Part shown: positions 11,180 to 21,817 of the stretch, piece after piece
How positions within the stretch are numbered: position 1 is the stretch's first letter
How the letters are laid out: each line of letters starts with the position of its first letter
From: Annona cherimola
Lineage: Eukaryota; Streptophyta; Magnoliopsida; Magnoliales; Annonaceae
Assembly: GCA_030490835.1 (NCBI GenBank)
Contig: CM059972.1
Coordinates: 95,129,313 to 95,193,312, forward strand
Direction of reading: 5' to 3'
Length of the DNA: 64,000 bases
The notes under the pieces: generated by a model
The model's database searches: none
What the model saw: the letters and a program-made list of their open reading frames with translations, nothing else
Told to the model about the DNA's origin: nothing
Program-made: the position numbers and the translations under genes

Positions 11180-12990
11180 AAAATGATAAAATTTTGCAAA
11201 ATTTCCAAATATACCCACATATTTTACTCATAATTCCTCTTGTGCTCATATATTTTCAGATATTCCTCTCATACCCACAAATATTATTCACTATTCCTCC
11301 CACACCATACTGTCGTCGTCCATTTGCTAAATGTGAATTTTTCATTTTTTAAAAAATTTTATATTAATAAAATACTGAAACTACCCATCTGCTACCATCG
11401 TCTTCCCCATTCTGTTTATTCAACCATCTAAATCATGCATTGGTGATACTTTAGATTTGTCTTCTAATGAGCAGCAGATTGTGATGATCGTTGTGGCAGA
11501 TGATGAATAGGGGAATAAGCAATGAAGATTTACAGAAAATTTCCTAAAACTGCAACATAATCTCCCAAATTAAAGTTAAATTATAGAAAATTTTTGAGCT
11601 GAAACTCGTTAACCTCGACCAGCAAAAATTTTCAAATTAATTCTATCACAACACATATCTAATTGATACCCAATCTGTGGAAATTGAAAAAGAATGCGAT
11701 AGAGGGTTGTGTCAATTGGATGTCATAGATGGTGAAGGTTGTATTTTCGGCGTCGGGGAAGAGATTAGGCTTCCGTTTGATTGATGCGGCGATCTTGATT
11801 TTGAGAGGACGATGACGATCCTATCACTGACCCCATGCTCTCCACATTCTCCGGTGCAAAAAACGGGAAGGTTGAAGAATACGCACAAAGCTAAAATAGA
11901 GAAGAAAATCGGAAGCCTACAAATCGGCGAGAGAAGAGAAAAAGAGGAGAAGATATGGATGGACCCGAGTAGATTGAGAAATTACAGTGTAGCACAGAGC
12001 AGCGACATCGCTGAGGTTGACTGTAATCGAAGCTAGAGACGGCAATGCTGGCGAACCATCTCCAATGCGATAGAGGGAGAGGGTTGTGTTTCCAGTGTTA
12101 GTTAGACGCCTTGAATTATGATGCCTCGACGAAAAACCAAAATTGGTGCTTAGGCAAAGTTCGTGAATATTCACGACATGGGTACATGGAGATTGGAGCG
12201 AGAGATGGCCATAAAAAATACAAGCTAGTAGCAACAATGAAGGAAAATAGTTTTAGGAAAGAAGAAACTTACGCTGTGGAGGAGAGGAGCTGCAGTAACT
12301 AACGGAGACGTTGGGTTGACTCCGCTGACTTCGGAGAAGAGGCCCACGCAGTTGGAGATGAAGAGATGGTTCTTTTGCACTTTTCACAAGGGCATAATCG
12401 TCATTGCAATCGACAGTTAATGTCGGAGCCCAATCTAGTGCACCCGGGTGCATTCAGCCTCAATGCACCCGGGTGCACCGCACCTATTTTTTTTTATTTT
12501 TTTTTGAAAATTTTTTCATGAAGCTGTTAATATAGATTTATTTAACATATATATCAATTTTTACTATTTTTGGAGATTTTTAGATATTTTTTTTAGATTT
12601 TTTAAAATCAGTGGCATTTTTCATAATTTTAAATTACCGAAAATGCCACTGATTTTTAAAAATCTAAAAAAAATATCTAAAAGTCTCCAAAAATAGTAAA
12701 AATTGATACATATGTTAAATAAACCTAGATTAACCATTGTATAAAAAAAATTTTAAAAAAAAATAAAATAAAATAGGTGCAGTGCACCCGGGTGCATTGA
12801 GGCTGAATGCACCCGGGTGCACTGGATTGGGCTCCGTTAATGTCTGCCTCATGTTACATTAACGTCACGGGTATAAGAGAAATTATAGATAAAATTGGTG
12901 AGTACCAAACAAATATCTAAAATTCATTGGTTATAAAAGGAATTATGGATAAAATAGTAGGTATATTTAAGAATTCTCTTAAAATTTAGG
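11180..12990. mobile_element. Large foldback element with gene-like interior
   Basis: Inverted ends of about 110 bp (AAATATACCCACATATTTTA on the left; the counterpart GGTATATTTAAGAATTC on the right) use the same 'ATAATTCCTCTTATACCCA' units as the 4773 and 30812 elements. The interior, about 11760-12400, is richer in G+C and has open frames on both strands. It looks like captured genic DNA, but I recognise no protein. It is itself interrupted by the 411-bp element at 12425-12835. Exact ends and target duplication are unresolved. Confidence 0.45.
12425..12835. mobile_element. Mutator-type foldback MITE, GGAGCCC termini, perfect 9-bp duplication
   Basis: It starts GGAGCCCAATCTAGTGCACC and ends with the near-perfect reverse complement of that sequence. 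Each end carries two GTGCACCCGGGTGCA-type palindromes about 20 bp apart. The centre near 12630 pairs a GTGGCATTTTTCATAATTTT arm. The flanking 9-mers GTTAATGTC at 12416-12424 and 12836-12844 are identical. No ORF is present. This is the best-preserved member of its family here. Confidence 0.92.
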
Positions 12991-14215
12991 AAAATTTCCC
13001 GTAAACCCATAATTTTTTATCAATATTCCTTTCGTACTCACGACATTTAAGAAATTCCCTTTATGCCCATAACATTTAACACATAATTCCTTTAGTGCCC
13101 ACGACATCACAAATTGTGAGTCAAATGGTACGCGTACGAGTGTTGCATGGGTGAAAATTTCTAAACAAAATTGCCCAACCCAGTTGCTACAAAAATTTGT
13201 AATTCCTAGTGCCCATTCTCTCCTGCTGCTTGTTTAGTTTGCCCTTTCCCTTCTTTATCTTCGTCGAACATCATTGCTCGTTGGCACCGTTGTTATTTCT
13301 TTCTTTTCGTCAAACATTGTTGATCACCGGCATCACTATCTTTTGGATCTTTCTATCTGATTTCACAAACAACATCTGCTCCTCTTCTCTCTCTTCTTTC
13401 AATTTAACAATTGGTTGAATCAAAAGGTTGTCCATCCACTCCTTCTCTTCTTTCCCTCATTTCGATTTCAAAAATCGATAATTCAAAAGGAGTCGCTAAT
13501 CATATTATAGACAAGTGGTTGCCCTTTGATCATCTTGTTCTCTCTCGGTAGATATTAAGAAAATGCCCAAATAGACTCATTCATGGTAACATGCCTTATG
13601 AATTTTCATTAAAAAATGTTGCAATGTATTTTGTTGAGATGAGATGAACTCAAGCCATTTTTTGGGTGTGGACATCTTTCCATTTTTATTATGAACTCAT
13701 CCCCGCAATTTGCTAGTGTGGAATGCCATTGAGTTATTATAATGGATGTCTTTATATTGTATAATGTTCAGGGAGCTTAGTGATTAAATAAAGCTTAATA
13801 TTTTAAAACTTGAAATTTAATACACACTGCTCGCACATTTTAGATAAAGCTCACTAATTTTTTTTTTTTTAGAATTCAGGTTGTCTTAAATTCGTGCAAA
13901 CATTACTAGTTCTCCTCTCATGCTCTGATGGTTTTTGCTTGTTGTAAAAATGGAAGAAATCAAGCGTCTGGTTGCATGTGATAATTCTGCAAAAGCAATT
14001 ATATTTAGCTAGATTACATCTTATTTGGATTTAATTAACTACTCTCTAAGCTTTAGTTGTTTAGGAACATGAAAAAATGCACACAAATGTTGAATTATTG
14101 TCTTCTAAAATTGAATTATTGTCTTTTAAAATTTGCCGTCTAGCATTAACTGTGTTTAGGTGGAGATGATGCAATGAAGAAACTCTAAATTTTGCTACCT
14201 GTTATAAAAAAATTT
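12991..14215. other. Interval with one eroded MITE arm, no clear gene
   Basis: Bases 13000-13110 repeat the 'CCCATAACATTTAACACATAATTCC' units of the GGGATAATTC foldback family as a lone arm. After that comes a pyrimidine-rich + strand stretch (about 13200-13460) resembling a leader sequence, then AT-rich DNA. I can support no coding region. Confidence 0.35.
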
Positions 14216-14219
14216 CTTG

Positions 14220-14710
14220 GTGTAGACATGTCAAGGAAAGTGAAGGAAATTCAGTATCCAACAATATCTTGTCGAAGCAGTGGAGGCAAATGCAAAATAT
14301 CTCTTTCAAACACAAGGAACAACCCACAAATATGGTTCTACAGATGTCCTAGATTTGTATGACATTACACATATGATGTTTACATTTAATATTGTATTCT
14401 TCATATAAGCATTTAAAGGATCTTTTGGATATCCTTGTTTAGAGTGCATATTATTGCAGGTTCTTTGCATGGTGTGATGAATATGATAGCTATCAACAAA
14501 GAGACACCAAACTCTGTATTGTACATCTACACAAAAAGTTGTATCACTAAAATGGCAATTGGAGGACACTGAGAGAGAATTGAAGTTTGTTGAGAAGAAC
14601 TTGAAGCTAGCAGAGAAAGAAATTGTGCTTTTGAAGCAAGAGAGAGTTGATTCTTGAAAGACATCTCTCAGATGCGGGGAAGGTGTTTGGAAAACTGAAG
14701 ATTGATGATT
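14220..14710 (+). pseudogene. GRF-type zinc-finger-like protein remnant
   Basis: The + strand reads CRSSGGKCKISLSNTRNNPQ followed by WFYRCPRF. This approximates the GRF zinc-finger pattern, a cysteine pair, then T-x-x-NPG-x-x-F and another cysteine. About 110 bp further comes FFAWCDEYDSY, the usual FxWxDE end of the finger, then a lysine/glutamate-rich coiled-coil segment (FVEKNLKLAEKEIVLLKQER). In-frame stops interrupt it and the G of NPG is lost. GRF fingers bind single-stranded DNA in other proteins; here the locus is clearly not intact. Confidence 0.45.
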
Positions 14711-14869
14711 AACCCATGTTCATCTTTTATATTTCATGTATATAGGTGTTTTTAGTAGGACTTGGTAGTACCATACTTCGATGTACTCTACAAAAACAAG
14801 TGGGTGTTTTAATGAAATTAATATAATATTTTTGTCAGACATTTGTCTTACATCAATTGGAAGTTATTT

Positions 14870-15110
14870 TGACTTTTTTCGTCTGTTTTCCATCACAAAT
14901 AGATAAGTGAGGCATCCGTTTTATGCAAGGCATTTGTTTTCTCATCATTGATTTTATGCAAGAAGTCCGTTTTTCATCACCAATGGAGTAGCAAGGCATA
15001 TGTTTTTCATTATAGATGGAGAAGCACGACATATGTATTATGCAAAGCATCTGTTTCCCATCTACGATGGAAATTCAAGCTAGCTAGACATTTAGCATTT
15101 GTGCATAAGG
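14870..15110. repeat. Degenerate tandem repeats with CCGTTTTTCATCA core
   Basis: Short units such as CCGTTTTATGCAAGG, GTTTTCTCATCATTGAT, CCGTTTTTCATCACCAATGG, GTTTTTCATTATAGATGG and GTTTCCCATCTACGATGG recur every 30-60 bp. Spacing and sequence drift too much for a CRISPR array. The frames across them are a consequence of the repeats. Confidence 0.45.
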
Positions 15111-15169
15111 CTCATGACAAGCAAAAATCTAATGAATTAAAGCTATCATTGCTTAGAAAGACATGATCG

Positions 15170-16029
15170 TTGAGAATGCTATTTAACTTGTATAAAATAC
15201 TCAATGAGAATGATAAAACCAGCATAAAAAATACAGATTTTATTACAATAAGGAACTAAGCATTGTATATACTAGAATTGAATTCCACAATATATATTTA
15301 CAACACATTTTTTTTGAAAAAATGGCAATTGTCTTAGCCATCAAAATATACCATCTTATATCACAAGTTGTCCCAAATACACCCAACTTTAATTCACAAA
15401 AATGGTAAACATCTTAGCCAGCAGAATACATAACTCAATATCAGAAGCTATCCCAAATACACTGAACTTCGATTCACCAACAATTTCCTTTCCAAGGTCA
15501 AAAAACCTATCATATTAAGAATAATAAAACCATCTATTATTAGAACAAACATCCAGAATTGTAAGGCATGCTACACTTGATATAACTCTTCTATAGTAAA
15601 ATACAAACATGCATGCATAGGATAAGCAATGCATACATAACTCTTGAGTACATCATTGTTGCATTTGCATGCCTGCATTCCAATTTAGGTTTTCAGAAAT
15701 ACATTATTATATGTTCTCAGAAATCAGTAAAAATTTGAATGACTTATTACTTACTATTGCTTTCTTATGATTCCTGATATGGTGCTTGGCTTGATGATAA
15801 GATATCAATAGTATCCGCTCTTCTTACCGCCAGTAGCTTCGACCTACGAATTACATTTCGTTGATTTGAATATGCGAATAGGTTGTCATATCAAGAAATG
15901 GATTCCTATATTAGCCACGTAAATCCAATATTTGAGATAAAAATGTATTGTAAGTTAGTGGCTTACCTGCACCTACATTGATGATTCTTACCTCCCTTCT
16001 AATTGGATTAGCAGATGGAGCATTTTCTT
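15170..16029. other. Interval without recognisable gene
   Basis: AT-rich DNA with a short imperfect duplication (a CAAAATACACCCAACTTTAATTCAC-like unit near 15370 and 15455). It probably includes the 3' flank or terminal region of the Mutator-like element to the right, but no terminal inverted repeat was identified. Confidence 0.3.
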
Positions 16030-19000
16030 TATTTTTATAGGTCCATTTGTTATGGCCCAATCTACCACATCTACGACATCAAATGGTTTTGACTTGTGTA
16101 CGCTACTTCTTTCGTGCGTTTACACTTCCGCCTACGCTTTTCATTCTCTTCTATTTGGGCTAGCTTGGAGTCTTTCTCGTGTTTGATAGTAAGATAGATG
16201 GTGGGTCCACAATTTGATCATATTTTGAGCTTTATGGCATGCTATGAATAATCGGTGCATATGCCACCTTGTATGTCTTAATTGAGAAGTAGTGGGGGCA
16301 AAAGTCTTGAGGCTTAGCTCTTAATGGCCATAATATAATGGCTAGCGCATGAACACATGGACAACCATCTAATTGCCAATGTCTACAAGAGCATGTTCTC
16401 TTATTAACATGAACTATATTTTGACTTTGGCCCCACGTTGCTTCGAACTCATGCTCATTGACCTGCATTATGGGAGCAGTTCTTTCTCAGGGTAGTAGTT
16501 CACTTATGAGCTCAACCACTCGCAACACAACTTTCCGCTTGAATCTTGTGGCCTTCTGCCTTCTTTCTTCAAATACACTTATCATCTTACATCTTATTTG
16601 TTCAAAGCAGTCGACAATGGGCAGGTGTCTTGGCTCTATAATCTACTGATTCCATGATTCTGCTACATTATTGTCTACGTGGTTTGATGGTACGTTGTTT
16701 GTATACCACGCCCTACACCAATGTTTTCGATCCATCCTTTCTTCAAAAGAGTCCCGCGTATATGATTGTGTTGTGTTCTAAGAAGAGTCAATAATCTGCT
16801 CACCTTTCCACATGGTTTAGTGTTCAAATTGTTAACTATATGATGCATGTAGAATTTATGATGGGAATTAGGAAAAACACATTATACCCCATCTGAAAGA
16901 CCCCGTTAGCGATCATACATGAAAATGAAGGGGCCAGGTCCAATAGCCATCAATAGCAACCCCAAAAACCATTCCCAATTTGTCCCATTTTTTGCTTTAA
17001 TTGCCGCTACTGCAATTGGTATGACCCTATGGTTTCCATCCAATGTGGTAGCAAATAACGATACACCATCATATTTTTCTTTCAAAAAAATACTATCTAG
17101 TCCAGTAAAAGGTCAGCATCATTGAAGAAAATCAGTTTGAAATGCCTTCAAAGATACGAAAAGCCGGCTAAAGGTATTATCATCATTGACAAGATAAGAA
17201 ACCATCGTGCCTGGATTCATCCTCCTAGGTGTTATGCAATATGATAGGATCAACTGAAATGATTTCTTGTCAGTCCCTCATAGTCTCCTCGATGCAAACA
17301 TCCTTCTCCTCCATACCTTCTTATAAGGGAGCCTCAAACCTGTTGTTTGTTGGATTTCCTCTTTAAGTGTTGATACATTTGGCTTGTTTTTGTCTCTCAA
17401 TTTATCAATCACCTGTTCTTCAACCCACCTTGCCCTTGTAGGCTTCTCACCTCTACTTTGAAATGCAGGACACACATGTTTGTCATTTGAAGTTGAAATT
17501 ATATAGGATGTATCATCTTGAATGATCTTTGCATATTGTAATGCCCCATTCATAGAAATACTCAATAACTAATCAATGGGAGCTACACACCCTCACTAGT
17601 CTCACATCACGTTTAACATAAAATTTCATCACTAGATTAAGAAGGGGCGACATCTACTTACCTGGATCGAAATTTTCCCCAAAAACAGTACTCCTAACTT
17701 AGACGCAGAGATTCGGAACTTCCACGATTAGAGTCGACGATCTTCAAGCAGTCGGTAGAGCTTTCTTGAAGGAATCTATGGCTGGCCCGAACTGAATGGT
17801 AGGGAAAGAAGAGAAGAAGCAGAGAACGGGAAGAGAAGAAGAAGGAAGATAGCCGGTGCGGGATGGAAATAAACCCTAGCGTGCGGGCTTCCTTTATTAC
17901 TGAACCCCTATTAGGTCGGGTCGGGTCGAAGCATGGATCGGGTCTAATTGCAATTAGTAATTTACTCTCCCACTCATACGACTTAATAATTAAAATTTTC
18001 TCTGGGGGCGCTGCCCCCTTGACCCCCGTGACCTGACCGGGCAGGTCGAACCCCGTACCTACTCTGCGAGGGAAATAATAGTCATAGTGCTCATCAATAG
18101 AACGCTAATCATACACCTTTGAATTTATACTCAATGTGCTAAGATCATAATACATGCACATATGCATTATACATCCCCTAGATGTCGTGTCCATATATGT
18201 TATGTATCCATTAATATCGTAAAATTCTTATTAGTATGTTCATAAGTTACCTCATAAATAGAGAAAAGTTATAATAAAAATAAAATAAAATACCTGGTCC
18301 TCACACATATACCCTCCAGAGATAATTCTTTACCTCGCACTTCGCAATCACTTTTCACTACTCACTTTTAATTTAATACAAGTCAAAGAAATTCTTGATA
18401 GCAAAACCCACGAATGTTTGTCAAAGAACCTTGATGTTTGAAAATTGCATGTCGACTTCAAGATGGGGCTCATCCAAATGCCTGGTTGAAAACCTCTCAT
18501 TTCTTGGAATCCTCTTCTTCCTATACACCCCATAATCTTCTGATTCAAAACATGAATTACCTTCGCTATCATAAACACAATCATCCTCAATAATAAGACC
18601 ATCAATTCAACACTTCCACGTACAAAAACCAAAAAAATGGTTTAATCAGCAAGTAGAAAACAACATATTCTCCACTATAATAGAAATTTTTTTATATAAA
18701 CTTAAAATAATCTCCAATATGAAGTCCTTATTTTTCTATTTGGGTGTTTGCACCTATAACCTCTCGGGCATCTATATTTTTCATTTGCTATATAAGTATT
18801 TGTATACAATTCAGTGGAAGATTATTTCAACAACAATATCCTACTAGTAATGCATAATTTTACCTATATTAGTGTCATCGGAGTCGTCTGATTGAGAAGA
18901 GTCTTCTGATTCAAAGTTAGAGTCATCCTCTCCACTATAAACCAAGTCATGGACATCTGCTTGCTCAATATCGTCCAACACAACATTATATTTCTCTCTC

Positions 19001-19134
19001 CATCGAGCCTCTTTGATCTCCTTTTGTCGAGTACCATACTCTTCCTCCATATGCACCAGTTCTTCCTCAAATATTGAATTTTCCTGAGTACTAGCCCCTT
19101 CACTTGGGACTATTTGTTTTCCGCAACAACGCAA
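16030..19134 (-). pseudogene. Mutator-like (MuDR) transposase, decayed and interrupted
   Basis: Read right to left on the minus strand. An acidic serine-rich N-terminus (about 19134-18844) comes first. Next is DEPHLEVDMQFSN (about 18470), typical of the segment before the MuDR N-terminal domain. RARWVEEQVIDKLRDK and KKVWRRRM follow at 17565-17278. The transposase core around 17130-16900 (GLDSIFLKEKYDGV, IPIAVAAI) is broken by stops and frame changes. A SWIM zinc finger CSCRHWQLDGCPCVHA lies at 16470-16232, and a damaged CCHC knuckle CRRCGRLGHNKWTY at about 16080 has its last cysteine replaced. The order matches MuDR-type transposases, which cut and paste DNA and make 9-bp target duplications. 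It cannot encode an active enzyme. The terminal repeats were not found. Confidence 0.8.
17570..18305 (-). mobile_element. LTR-like insertion splitting the Mutator-like transposase
   Basis: The transposase reading WRVYV ends near 18310 and resumes as SISMNGALQYAKI at 17565, so about 735 bp interrupt it. On the minus strand the insert starts near TGTGAGGACCAGG, a common plant LTR start. It carries a GGGGGCAGCGCCCCC hairpin and CTAGGGTTTATTTCC leader-like sequence. No internal coding region is present, so a solo LTR is the simplest reading. The 3' end and target duplication are not resolved, and a retained intron is a weaker alternative. Confidence 0.4.
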
Positions 19135-19579
19135 TTAGAATTAAGCATACTTAATGAATTAATGTTGAGGAAACAACATAATATTGCAACCCATCAAAAA
19201 TACAATCTTCAAGATCGAAGAATATTACCTAAATTTTCCCTTGTCGAAGTTGGTGTCTTAGACACATACGGAGGAATTTCAACCAACTTCATCCATCTGC
19301 AAGTAGAACCATTGTAGCCATGTCAAAATCACATGCTACTATGGCAATCAAGTGTGATATATCAATATCTAGATATTTGTAACCAACCCTAATCCTATCT
19401 TTTGGTATATTTGACAACCTTTGAATTATTTCTTGTAGATTGTTCCAATGAAAATGATCTGTTAATTGCATAGATAGTTGTGTAAAAATGATAGTTTGGG
19501 CATTTAGTAGATATTAGAAAAATTATAAAAATCCAAAATTCAAATGGAGTTCATGAAAAATAATGGGCCTAGCAGGTTT
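19135..19579. other. Upstream flank of the transposase remnant
   Basis: Probably the 5' part of the Mutator-like element. A minus-strand frame at 19289-19471 (SNIPKDRIRVGYKYLD) is short, and I cannot assign it to a family with certainty. No terminal repeat was recognised. Confidence 0.3.
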
Positions 19580-19965
19580 TGTTTCAATACCACAAGATGG
19601 ATTGAAATTGCTTGTAGTAATGAAACTTCAATGTATTTGACTAGAAATTTTATTTTTTAATATTTTTGATTTTTTTTTATAAAACTATTAATCCATGTGT
19701 AGTTAACTTAGTATTAGGTTTTATTATTTTTGAAAATTTGTATATATATATTTTATTTTTGAAAATAAAGATACTTTAATCATTTAAAAGTACTAAAATC
19801 CCCTTTTTAAAATAAAAATATATACATTTTCAAAAATAGTAAAATTTAATTTATAAATTAAACACATATGGATTAATATTTTTATAAAAAAATTTCAAAA
19901 AATATTAAAAAATAGAAGTTCTAACCAGATGCACCCGTTGCATTGAAACATCCTCCGTGGGCAAG
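19580..19965. mobile_element. Eroded foldback MITE of the shared-core superfamily
   Basis: The palindrome is centred near 19785: TATATATTTTATTTTTGAAA on the left pairs with AAAATAAAAATATATACA on the right. The right end keeps AGATGCACCCGTTGCATTG, recalling the GGAGCCC family. The arms carry the GTATTTAAY...TTTTATTATTTTTGAAA core. The termini are too worn for a target duplication call. Confidence 0.5.
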
Positions 19966-20234
19966 GGAGGAGTATTCGTGAAAATTTACAATTGCGGGAC
20001 AAATTTTTTAAAAATGCATAGGTACATGAGGAATAATGATGAAAATTATATATATTGTATATTGGTAAATATTAAAAGAGAAAAATATTGATGCGAACTA
20101 AGTACTGATTGCTAAGAGCATTATGATCACTAATTTAATTAAAATTAACCAAAATACGTTAAAACTAATATATACGGAAATAACATAGAATAATGGTGAG
20201 TCAAGTCAAATTCACAAAGAGGAGATAAGATTTT

Positions 20235-20605
20235 TGAATTATTTAAGAAGAGATGAAAGGCGAGAGAGAAGTTGGAGAGAAGAGAGGAGAGAAGTAGAGA
20301 GAGAAAGGAGGAAAGAAGTTAGAGAAAAGAGAGTGGGAGAGATATACAGTAAAGAACCAGAGAGAGGAAGAAATTAAAGAGAAGACAGAGAGGAAAGTAA
20401 AAAGAATGGAGAAGAAGGTAGAAAAAAGAAAAAAAGAAGGTAGAGAAAAGAAAGAAAGAAGGAAAAGAGAGAACGAGAGAAATAGAGAAAGTAGAGAAAA
20501 GGTAAAGGAATTAAAAAGAGAGAAGGGAGAGAAAATAGAAGGGGTAGAAAGAGAGAAAGAAAAAAACAAAATAATAGAGAAAAGGAAAGTGCAACTAATT
20601 AACAA
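20235..20605 (+). repeat. Long purine-strand (GA/GGA/GAAA) tract
   Basis: About 370 bases are almost purely purine on the + strand, with irregular GAGA, GGAGA and AAAGAAAGAAGG units and few pyrimidines. The opposite strand gives a serine/leucine/phenylalanine frame that is only a composition effect. Such tracts can form triplex structures and act as nucleosome-poor or GAGA-type sites; no gene context is evident. Confidence 0.8.
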
Positions 20606-21333
20606 CAGCGTAATTTAAATCTAAATTAGAAAAATAATTAAAAAATTATATAAATAAAATTTAAACTACAAAAACATTAAATGAAAATGCATTAAATTTA
20701 ATATAAAATTACAAAGTAGAAAATAAAGTAGTAAATCTAATTTAAGAATTAAAACTACAAATCTAAAATTAAGAATGACAAAACATTAAAACTACAAAGT
20801 AGAAAATAAAATTTACATCACCTATATATGAAAAGCAAATCTCTACTTCATAGGAATTTTATTGCTTGTCCCTGTCCACTTGATAGGGGTCCCACAAGAA
20901 GTGGTCCCACCTCAAGAGAAAATTTTGGTGTGTTGAGAGGTTGAGGGGCCCTCCTTCTATGCTTGTGGGGTACCCCTCCTTACATTTGAGAAATCGACGT
21001 GGGATTCTCGGTTGCGCCGTGTTTTCTACTACTGCTGTGAAGAATTGCAAAGAGGAGCTAGTCCATTGGGTTTGTGCTTCGGTGGATTTTTCTTCTTGGC
21101 CCGTTCAATCATGGTTACCGCTGATATTTTGCAGAAGGCTGGAGATTGAGCTGGGCCATCCGGTTGAGGTCTTTGGCTACAAATTTTGCTGCTCGATTTT
21201 CTGCCTTTGCCGCTGCTTGGTTGAATATCTGCAAGTTAGAAAAGAATGGGGGCTGCTCTTTTAATTAGAGAGATGGGTGAATTGCTTAGTTTCGGGATGC
21301 GGAGGAGGCAACTAATTTTGTTTTGGTGCTGCT
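20606..21333. other. Left flank of the copia element, no gene recognised
   Basis: The first 220 bp are AT-rich with short AAATTA/CTACAAA repeats. From about 20840 the composition becomes genic (TGGG/GGTGG words) and a 107-codon + frame is open at 20941-21264, but it matches no family I know. It may be LTR-type sequence of another element. Confidence 0.3.
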
Positions 21334-21817
21334 TGTTGGAATTTCTGGACATACATATATTATTTATATATATGTGCTATCATAAATTAATGGTCCAAAT
21401 AATAAAAATGATCTTATAAGGATTTATGGACCTAAATCATTTAATAAAGCATGGATCTCCTATGCGTAGAAACCATATAGCCTAGATTCCAATTTCTAGT
21501 TTTATGATGGACTAAATTGGAAATAGGAAACTAGGCTTCCTATAAAATGGGTTGTGGTCCCCGAGTTATGCACCGGTTAGGTTTCTTCTCTGCCATCCAT
21601 CAGCAGGAAGGAAGAGGAGCTACACTCTCCAAAACCTGAGTGCACTAACTTGGAAGACTCTAAGCCAAAGATTATTAGCATCCATGGATTCAGGTACGCT
21701 TCCGTATATGGTTTTAATTTCTTGATAATTCTAGCATGAGATAGATCCTGCAATGATTTATGGATTTAATCAATGGTTGTTTTATGACACTGCTGCCAAT
21801 CGGTTGTGCTGAAATTT
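21334..21817 (+). repeat. 5' LTR of the copia element
   Basis: It begins TGTTGGAATTT. Similarity to the 3' LTR is continuous to GGTTGTGCTG near 21811 and fades at about 21817. It contains a TATA box at 21539, a leader, an ATG at 21684 and a splice-donor-like CAG|GTACGC at 21691-21698. An alternative 3' end at TTTTATGACA (21789) gives a 456-bp LTR, but does not explain the further 28 matching bases. Confidence 0.85.
21539..21547 (+). promoter_or_regulatory. TATA box of the 5' LTR
   Basis: CCTATAAAATGG sits about 205 bp into the LTR and about 145 bp before the LTR-borne ATG, as expected for the U3/R junction promoter of a plant LTR. The same sequence is repeated in the 3' LTR near 28479. Confidence 0.65.

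Noticed and set aside
14870..15110. Possible CRISPR-like spaced repeats
   Set aside because: Eukaryotic context, units too diverged and spacing irregular.
20243..20605. 120-codon minus-strand hydrophobic ORF
   Set aside because: Pure composition effect of the purine tract; only S, L, F and P codons dominate.
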